Counted from the first letter of the stretch, positions 45,057 through 54,181 are shown. The stretch: DNA of 64,000 nt from VFKI01 sp964647825 (GCA_964647825.1 CAZYJL010000001.1:186001-250000), one strand, 5' to 3'. A program made the numbers and translations. The notes: a model not told the origin generated them from the sequence alone.

Positions 45057-46646
45057 ATGTTGGCGAGTCGAGATGAAAGTAGGTTAGAGCAAAAAAAATC
45101 GCAAGTTATCGGTATTGTTTTTAGTCAAGATTTTTTGAATACGCTTAACGACTATTTTCCTTCCCAAATTAAAAAAATTTTAGGTGATACATCGAATTTA
45201 CTTTCTAATCCTGTGTCTTGGGTTACGATAGCAGGGCTACTTGAGTATTTTGCTAAATTTGAAGAAGAAAATTATTGTAAGCAAAATCACAAAAATAGCC
45301 AGTTACAAGATTTACAAGAAAAAATTAATAAAGCAACATTTAGCCAAAAAATAAAAAATTATTTTCATTTGTTGCTGGGTTTTCCTGAAGCGAAGAAAAT
45401 TTGTGAGGAGGCCAGTAAAGCGAAAAAAGATTTGGAGCGGATTAATGAAACATTATGGATGATGATGCAGTGTCGTATTCATATCGCCAATGCCTTAACG
45501 ATAAAACTTTCAGATGAAACAAGTACACCACTAGAATTTTTAATAAAACAAGAAAAGCAGTCATATAAAACACGTATAGAAAGTTTTTTTGCATTAAAAA
45601 TAAACGCGCTTTACAAAGGTGCAGTGAGTTCAAATGGTGTGCATACTTTGTTGAATGTGTTTGTCACATCTCTTCCTTATTTATTTCATGCTGGCACGCA
45701 TGTTTTGTCTTCAATATTTACCGGACCTGCAGCATTCGCTTTTTATATACCTGCAATTATTTTTACAATCGTTAATTATAATTTGAACGATGGAAAAATG
45801 ATTAAAGCGGGTTTAGGGTTGTCCTCAGGGAGTGACCTTGATGAATGGATGGATATGGATTTAAAGCAGCAAGAAGCTGTAGAGAATTTTTATGGGAAAT
45901 TAAAGCAATCGATCGATAGAACACCTATTAGTGATTGTAAAGAAAATATGAAGATCGATGCATTAATGCGAGTTGCTAAGTTATGTAATAAAAATTCAGA
46001 ACAAACTTATCAGCATCGATATTCTCAGTCATTGCCAGCAAAGCCTGCGTGGCGACGCCGTTTAGAAAAAACAACGCATTATGTCTGTCTTGGATTAATG
46101 ATTGCGGGCACTGCTTTTGGTATTAAAGCAACAATAGGTATTATGTGTGGTCTGTTGGGTGTCGCTGCCGTGAGTGGTGGTATTGCGATTCCTCTTGTGT
46201 TGATAGGCGTTGTGGCTGCGATGACGGCTTTTAGCATTGTACGTCGAGGAGGCATGTCAAAAATCTTGGATCCTTTACGGGCAAAACATAAAGAAACTAA
46301 AGAAAAAATAGAGAAGTCGCAGAAACTCTGTAATGAGCGTATCTTTGATATTGAGAAAATTGATCAAAGTAAAAAGATAACTTATATCATGCCTTTGCTT
46401 AATCAATTTAAAGAAGAAAAAGCTTCTCAACTCAAAATTAAAGCGGAATTCAAAAATGATGAAGAAAAAACGGAGTTTAAAAATAATGAAGAAAAAGTTG
46501 CAACACAAGCACAATTAAAAAAATGGTTTGCTAAACCAAGAGATCCTATTTTATCTAAAATAGGATTTTTTCCTTCAGCACAACAATCTTCAGCTCCTTG
46601 TAGAGATAGTGATTCTTCTAAAAGTTTAGTTTTTTGTAAATCATAA
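45057..46646 (+). CDS. orphan membrane-hairpin protein; candidate effector
   Basis: 529 aa from the ATG at 45057 (TTGGAGAG upstream; a TTG at 45042 is less likely). I do not recognise a family. An N-terminal 190-residue helical part is followed by a hydrophobic hairpin (about 200-245: FVTSLPYLFHAGTHVLSSIF and AFAFYIPAIIFTIVNY) and a second longer one (about 335-400: YVCLGLMIAGTAFGIKATIGI, VLIGVVAAMTAFSIV). A Lys/Glu coiled region with a near-repeat (EFKNDEEK/EFKNNEEK) ends the chain. Absence of a signal peptide with two internal hairpins resembles known membrane-targeted type IV effectors; this is inference. Confidence 0.55.
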   Translation: MLASRDESRLEQKKSQVIGIVFSQDFLNTLNDYFPSQIKKILGDTSNLLSNPVSWVTIAGLLEYFAKFEEENYCKQNHKNSQLQDLQEKINKATFSQKIKNYFHLLLGFPEAKKICEEASKAKKDLERINETLWMMMQCRIHIANALTIKLSDETSTPLEFLIKQEKQSYKTRIESFFALKINALYKGAVSSNGVHTLLNVFVTSLPYLFHAGTHVLSSIFTGPAAFAFYIPAIIFTIVNYNLNDGKMIKAGLGLSSGSDLDEWMDMDLKQQEAVENFYGKLKQSIDRTPISDCKENMKIDALMRVAKLCNKNSEQTYQHRYSQSLPAKPAWRRRLEKTTHYVCLGLMIAGTAFGIKATIGIMCGLLGVAAVSGGIAIPLVLIGVVAAMTAFSIVRRGGMSKILDPLRAKHKETKEKIEKSQKLCNERIFDIEKIDQSKKITYIMPLLNQFKEEKASQLKIKAEFKNDEEKTEFKNNEEKVATQAQLKKWFAKPRDPILSKIGFFPSAQQSSAPCRDSDSSKSLVFCKS

Positions 46647-46653
46647 AAAATAT

Positions 46654-48042
46654 CTAATTCTTTTTTCGCGCCCAACGATATAATCCTAATGGCAACAAAC
46701 AACCCAGTATCACACCGCCAATTAAAATACTTTCGTAAATAAAAATATTTCCTGTAGGTATTTGGCTTGGTGGAAAAAAGCCAATAAAAATCGTGACGAG
46801 TGAACTGATTAAACCTAATAAACAGACAAGCCATAAACCAATTTTCCTACCCGGAATGCGAAAAGCCCTTTTGACATTGGGAAATTTGTAACGTAATTGA
46901 ATGGCTGCAGCAAACATGGCGACATAAGCAATGAGCGCTAGAATTGCCGTGACATCAGAAAGCACCCAAAAACCACTGCTAATCGTTGGAAAAAATAAAA
47001 AGACACTGCAGAGTAAAGTAAATAAAATGCCTTGAAAAATTAAAATAGTAATTGGCACATGGTGTGAATTTTGTTTACCAAAATAAGCAGGCAGACAACC
47101 ATCACGACTGGCAATCATTAAACTTTTACTCGGCCCTAATATCCATGCATTGACGCCACCCAGCGAACCAAATGTAATTAATAATGCAAGCATCGGCGTA
47201 AACCAAGCAAGATGAAATTTAGCAAAAAATACATCAAAGGCTTGTAATAAGCCTGAAATAATATTGAGTTCTGAGGGTGGAATCACAATCGCAATCGCAA
47301 GAGACGCAAGGACCAAAGTGAGAAAAATAATGAGGCCAGATGCGACAGCTGCGCGTGGATAATCACGTTGTGGATGATGGACTTCACGTGCATGAATCGC
47401 TGACATTTCAATGCCGGCATAGCCGTAAACAATCCCTGTGAATAAAACAAGACTATTCATGTTATGTATTTCTGGGATAAGTGCATGCCATGAAATTTCA
47501 GTTGCCGCCGGATGATGTGTGCTTAACCAAATAATGCCTAAAATAATAATGAAAATCATCGGCAGTAAGGTGCCAATGATGGCAGAGAGGGTGCTCATTA
47601 AACTGGAAGCGCGCATGCCCCAAAAGTGAATTAAAGTGCAGGCCCAAAACAGTAAAATAATCACACTAAGCATATAAAATTTATTATTTACTAAATTAGG
47701 ATCAACACAATAAGCCAGCGTTGCCGCAATAAACGACATGATGGTTGGATACCAGCAGACATTGTAAAACCATTGTAACCAAATCGTGATGAATCCGATT
47801 TTTTTCCCGAATGCTTCGCGTACCCAAATATAAATACCACCGGTTTCCGGCCACCCTGTCGCTAACTCTGCCGCGACAAGGGCTGTGGGAATAAAGAAAA
47901 AAATCGCTGCAAGAAAGTGATAAAAAACCAAAGAAAAACCGTATTCTGCGCTCATTGGCAGCGTGCGTAGGCTGTCGATAGCGACAACATTCATCATTGT
48001 TAAGCCAAAAACGCTGAGGTGTTTTTTATGTGTGAGTTGCAT
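46654..48042 (-). CDS. APC-superfamily amino-acid permease
   Basis: 462-aa inner-membrane transporter with 12 hydrophobic segments. The APC signature regions are PTALVAAELATGWPETGGIYIWVREAFG (helices 2-3), YGYAGIEMSAIHAREVHHPQRDYPRA (helix 6) and GGVNAWILGPSKSLM (helix 8). It is closest in feel to the GadC/AdiC exchanger group. Downstream of two lysine-catabolic genes on the same strand, it may bring in lysine or a related amino acid; that link is only positional, with a 404-nt repeat-rich gap in between. Confidence 0.88.
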   Translation of the reverse strand: MQLTHKKHLSVFGLTMMNVVAIDSLRTLPMSAEYGFSLVFYHFLAAIFFFIPTALVAAELATGWPETGGIYIWVREAFGKKIGFITIWLQWFYNVCWYPTIMSFIAATLAYCVDPNLVNNKFYMLSVIILLFWACTLIHFWGMRASSLMSTLSAIIGTLLPMIFIIILGIIWLSTHHPAATEISWHALIPEIHNMNSLVLFTGIVYGYAGIEMSAIHAREVHHPQRDYPRAAVASGLIIFLTLVLASLAIAIVIPPSELNIISGLLQAFDVFFAKFHLAWFTPMLALLITFGSLGGVNAWILGPSKSLMIASRDGCLPAYFGKQNSHHVPITILIFQGILFTLLCSVFLFFPTISSGFWVLSDVTAILALIAYVAMFAAAIQLRYKFPNVKRAFRIPGRKIGLWLVCLLGLISSLVTIFIGFFPPSQIPTGNIFIYESILIGGVILGCLLPLGLYRWARKKN

Positions 48043-48138
48043 AATTGTCTTGTAAAATACATTTTTAGCGATGATGATTTATATTTAAACTGTAGTCAAT
48101 GTTAATACAAGGAACTATTCTGCATTTTTGTTTGATTT

Positions 48139-48241
48139 TGTCATACCGCAATTTATGCGTGGTATCTACTGTCTTTAAAGTCAACGCAATATGTCACTTT
48201 CATTAGTATTCTGGATCCCGCGGATAAACCGCGAGATGACA
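48139..48241. repeat. paired REP-like hairpins
   Basis: TGTCATACCGCAA-TTTAT-GCGTGGTATC, about 54 bp, then GGATCCCGCGG-ATAAA-CCGCGAGATGACA. This is the same bimodule as at 22560 with a longer spacer. It occupies the 404-bp gap between the permease and aldehyde dehydrogenase genes. Confidence 0.85.
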
Positions 48242-48263
48242 GGACTTAGAACAAAAGCAGACT

Positions 48264-48357
48264 GCTTCAGCTTCTCTCTCATACCGCCGCTTTAGCTACT
48301 CTGTCATAGCACTGCTTTAGCTACTCCTGTGCACTGCTTTAGCTTCTCTGTCATACC
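48264..48357. repeat. degenerate 22-25-bp tandem repeat
   Basis: Four units starting GCTT(C/T)AGCT(T/A)CTC at 48264, 48289, 48314 and 48336, each ending in TGTCATA-like or TGTGCACT sequence. The last unit runs into a REP-like hairpin. Confidence 0.75.
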
Positions 48358-48379
48358 GCGCTTTATGCGCGGCATCCAG
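48349..48379. repeat. single REP-like hairpin
   Basis: TGTCATACCGCGC-TTTAT-GCGCGGCATCCAG: same constant TGTCAT/ATCCAG flanks and TTTAT loop as the paired copies, with stem ACCGCGC. Confidence 0.85.
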
Positions 48380-48446
48380 TTTTTATCCAGGGTATATGCA
48401 CGCAAGATTTTTATTTGTGATAGTAAAGTACACAGAATCCATTTTG

Positions 48447-49991
48447 TTAATCTGCAAGCTCAAACTTTATACCTTGCGCTAATGGCAGTGTATCACTCCA
48501 ATTCAGGGTCGCGGTTTGACGCCGCATATACGCCTTCCATGCATCGGAGCCTGCTTCACGTCCGCCCCCCGTATTTTTTTCACCACCAAAAGCGCCACCA
48601 ATTTCAGCGCCTGAAGTACCAATGTTGATATTTGCAATACCGCAATCACTGCCTTTTGCAGAAAGAAATAATTCTGCTGCTTTAAAATTTTCTGTAAAAA
48701 GTGCAGAGGATAAGCCATATTCAGAATGATTTTGCATGGCAATTGCATCTTCTAATTTTCTAAATTTCATGACATATAAAATAGGCGAAAACGTTTCTTG
48801 TTGCACAATGGCTAATTGATTCCCGCAAGCAACTAACGTTGGCTCGACAAAAAATCCAGCACGATTTAATTTTTTGCCGCCAAATAAAATTTTTCCACCG
48901 GATGCTTCAATCGTTTTGATGGCAGCTTCAAATTTTGCAACTGCTTGCCCGTCAATTAAAGGGCCCATTAAATTTGCTGCATCAAGGGGATCGCCAATTT
49001 TAATTTGTGCATAGGCTTTGATAAGTGCATCGATTAAAACATCGTAAATACTCTCTTCAATCAATAACCGACGCGTGGTGGTACAACGCTGCCCTGCAGT
49101 GCCAATTGCGCCAAACACAATGGCAGGAATCGCTAATTTTAGATTGGCGGAAGCATCGACAATCATGGCATTGTTGCCGCCTAATTCTAATAAACTTTTA
49201 CCAAGCCGTTTTGCCACTTTTTCATGAATCGATTTACCCACGTGTGTTGAGCCGGTAAAAGAAACTAAAGCAATCGTTGGATCTGTTACTAATTTTTCTG
49301 CACGTTGATGATCTTCTGTGATAAATAAAGAAAATATACCTGATAAATGGGGATCTTTTTTGCGTGCGAAAACCTCATTACAGATATGCTGTACGGCAAT
49401 CGCACACAGAGGCGTTTTTGCGGACGGTTTCCAAATGACAGTATTACCGCAAATCGCTGCAATAAAAGCATTCCATGCAAATACAGCAACTGGAAAATTA
49501 AATGCGGTAATAACGGTGGTGACACCCAATGGATGCCATTGTTCATACATGCGGTGCGCTGGACGTTCAGAATGCATGGTAAAACCATACAATTGCCGCG
49601 CTTGGCCAGTTGCAAAATCAGCCATGTCAATCATTTCTTGCACTTCCCCTAAACCTTCTTGCAACGATTTACCCGCTTCTAGAGAAACCAAGCGTCCAAG
49701 TGCTTCTTTCTTTTTACGCAGTGCATCGCCAATCTCACGAATCAGTTCACCACGTTTTGGTGCGGGTATCATGCGCCATGTGTGAAATTTTTTATGTGCT
49801 TGTTGGATGATATCTGTGAGATCTTTTTCTGATGCATTATAGACTGATGCAATCGGTTGACCGTTCGTTGGATTAATAGACTGAAATTCACCGTAAGATG
49901 TTGTCTCTGACCAACCTGTGATATCTGAAAAAGCACCTGCATTCTGCTGGTTAATTTTTAATTCATCTAAAATAGCTTGTATGGTTTTCAT
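48447..49991 (-). CDS. amaB: aldehyde dehydrogenase of the AASA/piperideine-6-carboxylate (ALDH7) type
   Basis: 514-aa NAD(P)-dependent aldehyde dehydrogenase. Catalytic Cys in GQRCTTTRR, Glu in LLELGGNNAMIVD, and the cofactor region SFTGSTHVGKSI. The start ITGWSETTSYGEFQSINPTNG and FATGQARQLYG are typical of ALDH7/antiquitin and bacterial AmaB, which oxidises alpha-aminoadipate semialdehyde to alpha-aminoadipate in lysine degradation. The upstream neighbour (14-nt gap) is a saccharopine/lysine dehydrogenase-like gene, which would supply the substrate. Confidence 0.9.
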   Translation of the reverse strand: MKTIQAILDELKINQQNAGAFSDITGWSETTSYGEFQSINPTNGQPIASVYNASEKDLTDIIQQAHKKFHTWRMIPAPKRGELIREIGDALRKKKEALGRLVSLEAGKSLQEGLGEVQEMIDMADFATGQARQLYGFTMHSERPAHRMYEQWHPLGVTTVITAFNFPVAVFAWNAFIAAICGNTVIWKPSAKTPLCAIAVQHICNEVFARKKDPHLSGIFSLFITEDHQRAEKLVTDPTIALVSFTGSTHVGKSIHEKVAKRLGKSLLELGGNNAMIVDASANLKLAIPAIVFGAIGTAGQRCTTTRRLLIEESIYDVLIDALIKAYAQIKIGDPLDAANLMGPLIDGQAVAKFEAAIKTIEASGGKILFGGKKLNRAGFFVEPTLVACGNQLAIVQQETFSPILYVMKFRKLEDAIAMQNHSEYGLSSALFTENFKAAELFLSAKGSDCGIANINIGTSGAEIGGAFGGEKNTGGGREAGSDAWKAYMRRQTATLNWSDTLPLAQGIKFELAD

Positions 49992-50005
49992 AAGAAATTA
50001 TTACC

Positions 50006-51094
50006 TTATAAGAAATACTGACCAAATCGATTATGTGTAATGTCATCCAAAGAAAAACATTCTTGTGCAACGAAACCTCTAAATTTATCAGGCTTTTTGA
50101 TGACTTGATCGACAACGGCACAAAGTGAAGAGGCAGTGGTTAATTGAATCGCTGACCAGTGAATATTATTTAATTTTTTTGGGTAAAATTTTCTGACATA
50201 ATTTTTTTCAAAAAAACTACCTTCTTGTGTACCTGTGACCGAGACATACACTAAAACCACATCTTGCGTGGTTTTCGGTAAAGTATTTTCTAATATTTTT
50301 TTTAGCGTTTCGCGATCGTGATTTAAATCTAAGTCATTCATCAAAAAACGCATTTTTGCGCAATGGCCAGGATAGCGAATGGTTTTATAACTCATGGAGC
50401 GTACTTTGCCTTGCCATGTTTCAGCCAGTGAGCCAATGCCACCGGAGGTATTAAATGCTTCGTAAGTTAAACCATCAATTTTAATTTCTTCCAAATCATC
50501 GAGTGGCATCAGTGTGACGTCTTTGCCATGATTAATCGCATGGCAAAGATTACCATATTCATTGATTAATCCATCTGTTGACCATGTGAGTGAATATTGC
50601 AGTGCATTACTAATATTGACAGGCAAAGCACCCACACGCATTTTGACTGTATGTAACGAGGGAAATAAATGCATTAAATCATTGGCAACGATGCTAATAA
50701 AACCGGGTGCTAAACCGCACTGTGGCACGAAAGCACGATCTGTTTTTTTAGCGAGTTCACGAATTGTTGCCGTTGTTTTTGTATCTTCAGTCAAATCAAA
50801 ATAATGCGTATGATTCAATTGTGCGATTTGTGCAAGTTGTGTATTACAATAAAATGGAAGGCAAGAAATAAGTGTATCAATCTTATTTTTTTTAATAAAT
50901 TCACTCATCACTTCTTGATTTAATGCATCAAGTGAAACTATTTTAATTACAGGCACATGCTGCGACAGTTTTTTTAGACGTGAATTTTCAGGATTATTAT
51001 CAGCAAGAAAAACTGTGTAATCTTCCGAATTTGCCAGCAGTGTAGCAATAAGTGAGCCAATTTTTCCCGCACCCATGACGAGTATGTTATGCAT
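50006..51094 (-). CDS. saccharopine dehydrogenase-family protein, probable lysine dehydrogenase
   Basis: 362-aa protein with an N-terminal Rossmann motif (ILVMGAGKIGSLIATLLA) and the family phrases DTLISCLPFYCNTQLAQIA, PQCGLAPGFISIVANDL and TSGGIGSLAETWQGKV. Length fits single-domain L-lysine 6-dehydrogenase or saccharopine reductase-like enzymes rather than the bifunctional animal protein. Immediately before the ALDH7 gene, it most simply converts lysine (or saccharopine) to aminoadipate semialdehyde. Substrate is inferred from context. Confidence 0.85.
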   Translation of the reverse strand: MHNILVMGAGKIGSLIATLLANSEDYTVFLADNNPENSRLKKLSQHVPVIKIVSLDALNQEVMSEFIKKNKIDTLISCLPFYCNTQLAQIAQLNHTHYFDLTEDTKTTATIRELAKKTDRAFVPQCGLAPGFISIVANDLMHLFPSLHTVKMRVGALPVNISNALQYSLTWSTDGLINEYGNLCHAINHGKDVTLMPLDDLEEIKIDGLTYEAFNTSGGIGSLAETWQGKVRSMSYKTIRYPGHCAKMRFLMNDLDLNHDRETLKKILENTLPKTTQDVVLVYVSVTGTQEGSFFEKNYVRKFYPKKLNNIHWSAIQLTTASSLCAVVDQVIKKPDKFRGFVAQECFSLDDITHNRFGQYFL

Positions 51095-51134
51095 ACGATT
51101 TCCTTATCTTTAAGAGAACTATTTTTTATTGCGT

Positions 51135-51320
51135 GTAACAGCATTGGGAGTATTGTTTGATGACTTAAATGCATATCAGTTGCCCATCAGCTATTGTAAG
51201 TGATCAACGCCATGCCCTTTCTGATGACATGAAGCGTACTTTTATTAGTAACATGCAGATAGTTGTTTGGCTGTTGCGGTCAGTTAAGTCGTCAAACAAT
51301 ACTCCCACTGTGACTATTAC
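51135..51320 (+). mobile_element. hairpin element, A-type, about 186 bp
   Basis: The arms GGGAGTATTGTTTGATGACTT and AAGTCGTCAAACAATACTCCC pair; outer tips GTAACAGC and GACTATTAC are less regular. The core is clearly the same as copy 1 (GCATATCAGTTGCCCATCAG, GCCCTTTCTGATGACATGAAGCG, TTGCGGTCAGTTAAG). No clean 8-bp duplication is visible, so the ends may have drifted. It ends 16 bp from the rsmE stop. Confidence 0.85.
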
Positions 51321-51336
51321 GTGCAGCAGAATAGCA

Positions 51337-52068
51337 TTAACCCATATCCCCCGCCAAACATTGCAATGCTGTGATCGCAGCAATTGCAGCAGTTTCTGTG
51401 CGTAAAATTCTTGGGCCAAGTTTTAACGCGATAAATTTTTTCTCAAGAGCGAGGTTTATTTCAGAGGCGCTCAATCCACCTTCGGGGCCTGTTAATAATA
51501 ACACACGTGCGTGAGAAGCAATTTTTTGTGCGCGTAGTGAGACAGTGGCTGTGGGCGAAAATAAAAATGCATGATCTGTGATAGGTAAGTGATTTAGCCA
51601 ATCCGTGAATAAAATGGGAAGAACAATTTTTGGTAGACGATTACGCCCACATTGTTCGCACGCGTGTAAAATAATTTTTTGCCAATGTTGTAATTTTTTT
51701 TTGCGTTGTTCAAGTGTCAATCGCATATTGCAGAATGTCGTGATCACTGGGATAATTGTTTTGACACCGAGTTCTACTGCCTTCTGCAGGGTGTAATCCA
51801 TTTTTTCGCCGCGTGAAATACCTAAAGCAATTGATACATCTAAAAATGATTCTGTTTCTCTCGCGATGTGATCACCTGTTTTGACGGTAATTATTTTTTT
51901 ATCGAGTGAAATAATTTCAGCAGGAAATTCGCCACCTTCGCCATTAAACAAGGTGATTAGTTCGCCTTTTTTGATTCGTAAAACAGTCGCAAGATGATGG
52001 CTACTTGTTGCATCCAGTGTCACTAATTGGTGCGCTTCTAGTGGGATAGCTTGAAATATGCGTGTCAT
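51337..52068 (-). CDS. rsmE: 16S rRNA m3U1498 methyltransferase
   Basis: 243-aa SPOUT-fold methyltransferase acting on the 30S subunit. Conserved features: HLATVLRIKKGELITLFNGEGGE at the N-terminal PUA-like domain, ISRGEKMDYTLQKAVELGVKTIIPV, LLTGPEGGLSASEI (knot/SAM site) and LGPRILRTETAAIAAI. The ATG follows GGAT. Typical length. Confidence 0.95.
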   Translation of the reverse strand: MTRIFQAIPLEAHQLVTLDATSSHHLATVLRIKKGELITLFNGEGGEFPAEIISLDKKIITVKTGDHIARETESFLDVSIALGISRGEKMDYTLQKAVELGVKTIIPVITTFCNMRLTLEQRKKKLQHWQKIILHACEQCGRNRLPKIVLPILFTDWLNHLPITDHAFLFSPTATVSLRAQKIASHARVLLLTGPEGGLSASEINLALEKKFIALKLGPRILRTETAAIAAITALQCLAGDMG

Positions 52069-52131
52069 AGGGATCCGGTTTATTTGTTTATTTAAAGAAG
52101 TTGTATACTAAAAAATAATAGGTAGCATACT

Positions 52132-52620
52132 ATGAAAGCGCAAAAACGTGAGGCTGTGAGTATGAGTCGTGCCAATGATCATCAGATTTCGCTGGATCAT
52201 GAAAGCCGCATTACGCGGCTGGAAGCGGCTGTTGAACATATTGCCAGTGCTTTGCTGGATCTCAAAAATGATATTAAAAATGGTTTCGCAGAATTGCGGA
52301 ATGAATTTCGGCGTGAAATCAAACGCATAGATGATCGGATTGATCGTTTAGACGGTCGGATGAATCGTTTAGATGGTCGCATGGATCGTATGGAAGATCA
52401 GATGAATCGTTTAGACGGTCGCATGGATCGTTTAGACGGTCGGATGGATCGTATGGAAGATCGGATGGATCGTTTAGATGGTCGAATGGATCGTCTTGAT
52501 GGCCGAATCGATCGTCTCGATGGTAAGGTCGATACGCACTTCAAATGGCTGCTCGGGATAATGATAGGTGGTTTTGGTGGCTTATTTGGCATGTTGAGTC
52601 ACGCCATGCACTGGATATGA
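52132..52620 (+). CDS. coiled-coil protein with heptad repeats and C-terminal membrane anchor
   Basis: 162 aa. Residues about 60-135 are a strict seven-residue repeat of the type RMDRLDG/RMDRMED, a long parallel coiled coil. The end (WLLGIMIGGFGGLFGML) is a membrane helix. An internal ATG at 52162 is an alternative start. It resembles the many small bacterial proteins with a coiled coil and tail anchor, whose function is generally unknown. The gene lies between divergent rsmE and miaB. The repetitive DNA allows unit gain or loss in frame. Confidence 0.7.
   Translation: MKAQKREAVSMSRANDHQISLDHESRITRLEAAVEHIASALLDLKNDIKNGFAELRNEFRREIKRIDDRIDRLDGRMNRLDGRMDRMEDQMNRLDGRMDRLDGRMDRMEDRMDRLDGRMDRLDGRIDRLDGKVDTHFKWLLGIMIGGFGGLFGMLSHAMHWI
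52330..52527 (+). repeat. 21-bp in-frame tandem repeats
   Basis: Repeats of the form GATCGTTTAGACGGTCGGATG (with A/T and codon variants) fill this part of the coiled-coil gene. About nine units are recognisable, alternating RLDG and RMED types. Confidence 0.85.
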
Positions 52621-52663
52621 TGGTATCATTAGCGTCCTTTTGATCAGATAAAGACCGTTTACC

Positions 52664-53989
52664 GTGAAAAAACTCTATCTTGAAACGCATGGTTGTCAAA
52701 TGAATGAATATGACTCAGCCCGCATGGCTGATGTCTTAAAAGCCTCACATGGCTTAGAAAAAACAGTCAACCCAGAAGAAGCCGATGTTTTATTGTTAAA
52801 CACGTGTTCGGTGCGCGAAAAAGCCTCAGAAAAAGTCTTTTCGGAATTAGGTCGTTGGCGCGCGTTGAAAGCAAAAAAGCCGGCTTTGGTGATTGGTGTG
52901 GGTGGCTGTGTAGCGAGCCAAGAAGGCGAGGCGATTTTGAAGCGTGCGCCATATGTCGATTTAGTGTTTGGGCCACAGACTTTGCATCGACTTGGCGATA
53001 TGTTGAATGCACGACAGACTAAGCGTGTCCCTCAAGTTGATATTAGTTTCCCCGAAATTGAGAAATTTGATCGATTGCCGGAGCCATCCGTCCAAGGTCC
53101 GACGGCATTTGTGTCGATTATGGAAGGCTGCAGTAAATATTGTAGTTTTTGTGTGGTGCCGTATACCCGAGGCGAAGAAATTAGTCGTCCGTTGGATGAT
53201 GTGCTGGCGGAAGTCGTCAGTTTAGCTGCGCGTGGTGTGCGAGAAGTGAATTTATTAGGTCAAAATGTGAATGACTACCGGGGTCCGATGCATGAGGGCG
53301 GGACAGCTGATTTGGCTTGTTTAATCCGTTATGTGGCAGCAATTGAGGGGATTTGTCGGATTCGTTTTACAACGTCGCATCCTTTGGCCTTTTCAAATAG
53401 CTTGATTGAAGCATATGCGGATGTGCCAGAGTTGGTGAATCATTTACATTTGCCGGTGCAGAGCGGTTCAGATCGTATTTTAGCCGCGATGAAGCGTGGG
53501 TATACCGCACTAGAATATAAATCAAAGATTCGGCGTTTGCGTAAGATTCGGCCGGATATTAGCGTATCTTCGGATTTTATTATCGGTTTTCCCGGTGAAA
53601 CAGAAGACGATTTTGCAGCGACCTTAGATTTGATTCAGGCGATTGGTTTTGACACGTCGTTTAGTTTTATTTATAGCCCACGACCAGGTACGCCAGCCGC
53701 TTCTTTACCGGATGAAGTGCCTCTTGACGTCAAAAAGAAGCGTTTGGCGATTTTGCAACATCGTATTGCACAACATGCCAGATCCATTAGTGAAGGGATG
53801 GTTGGCACTGTGCAATCGATACTGGTGACTGGTCCTTCTAAAAAAGACCCTAAGATGTGGTCAGGCCGGACGGAGAATAATCGGATTGTGAACTTTTCGG
53901 GAGAAGGGGTGGCAGTTGGCCAGCTAGCTGCCGTGCGGATTCAAGAGGCATTGCCAAATTCATTGCGTGGTGTGTTAGCGGAGTCATGA
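52664..53989 (+). CDS. miaB: tRNA-2-methylthio-N6-isopentenyladenosine synthase
   Basis: 441-aa radical SAM methylthiotransferase acting on A37 of tRNAs. N-terminal UPF0004 domain (LETHGCQMNEYDSARM, VLLNTCSVREKASEK, VGGCVASQEGE), radical SAM motif GCSKYCSFCVVPYTRG, and a TRAM domain at the end. It starts with GTG. The stop TGA (53987-53989) abuts the target duplication of a hairpin element. Upstream of ybeZ-ybeY-ybeX as in E. coli. Confidence 0.97.
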   Translation: MKKLYLETHGCQMNEYDSARMADVLKASHGLEKTVNPEEADVLLLNTCSVREKASEKVFSELGRWRALKAKKPALVIGVGGCVASQEGEAILKRAPYVDLVFGPQTLHRLGDMLNARQTKRVPQVDISFPEIEKFDRLPEPSVQGPTAFVSIMEGCSKYCSFCVVPYTRGEEISRPLDDVLAEVVSLAARGVREVNLLGQNVNDYRGPMHEGGTADLACLIRYVAAIEGICRIRFTTSHPLAFSNSLIEAYADVPELVNHLHLPVQSGSDRILAAMKRGYTALEYKSKIRRLRKIRPDISVSSDFIIGFPGETEDDFAATLDLIQAIGFDTSFSFIYSPRPGTPAASLPDEVPLDVKKKRLAILQHRIAQHARSISEGMVGTVQSILVTGPSKKDPKMWSGRTENNRIVNFSGEGVAVGQLAAVRIQEALPNSLRGVLAES

Positions 53990-53996
53990 TTTTAAC

Positions 53997-54181
53997 GTAA
54001 GTACTCAGGTGGTCAGGTTTCTTTCACTTGACTGCATCACATGGGTCCCGCAGAAACAGTACTTTATCATTGCTGCGCCCTTTCAAGGTTCATGAAGCGC
54101 ATTTCCATTGGTAAAATGCAATCTGCTGTTCAGCAACTGCGGTCAGTCAAGTGAAAGAAACCTGACTACCTGAGTAGTTAC
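53997..54181 (+). mobile_element. 185-bp hairpin element, B-type
   Basis: Perfect 8-bp duplication ATTTTAAC (53989-53996 and 54182-54189). The arms GTAAGTACTCAGGTGGTCAG... and its complement match at about 36 of 38 positions, including the copy-specific segment GGTTTCTTTCACTTGAC. The core shares GGGTCCCGCAGA, GCGCCCTTTC, CATGAAGCGCATTTCC and CTGCGGTCAG with other copies. It lies between miaB and ybeZ. Confidence 0.95.

Noticed and set aside
48329..48628. Plus-strand 99-aa reading frame
   Set aside because: It runs across a REP-like hairpin and antisense to the aldehyde dehydrogenase end; no ribosome site or family likeness.
52320..52530. CRISPR-like or satellite array
   Set aside because: Repeats are contiguous 21-bp units inside an open reading frame, with no spacers; they encode coiled-coil heptads.
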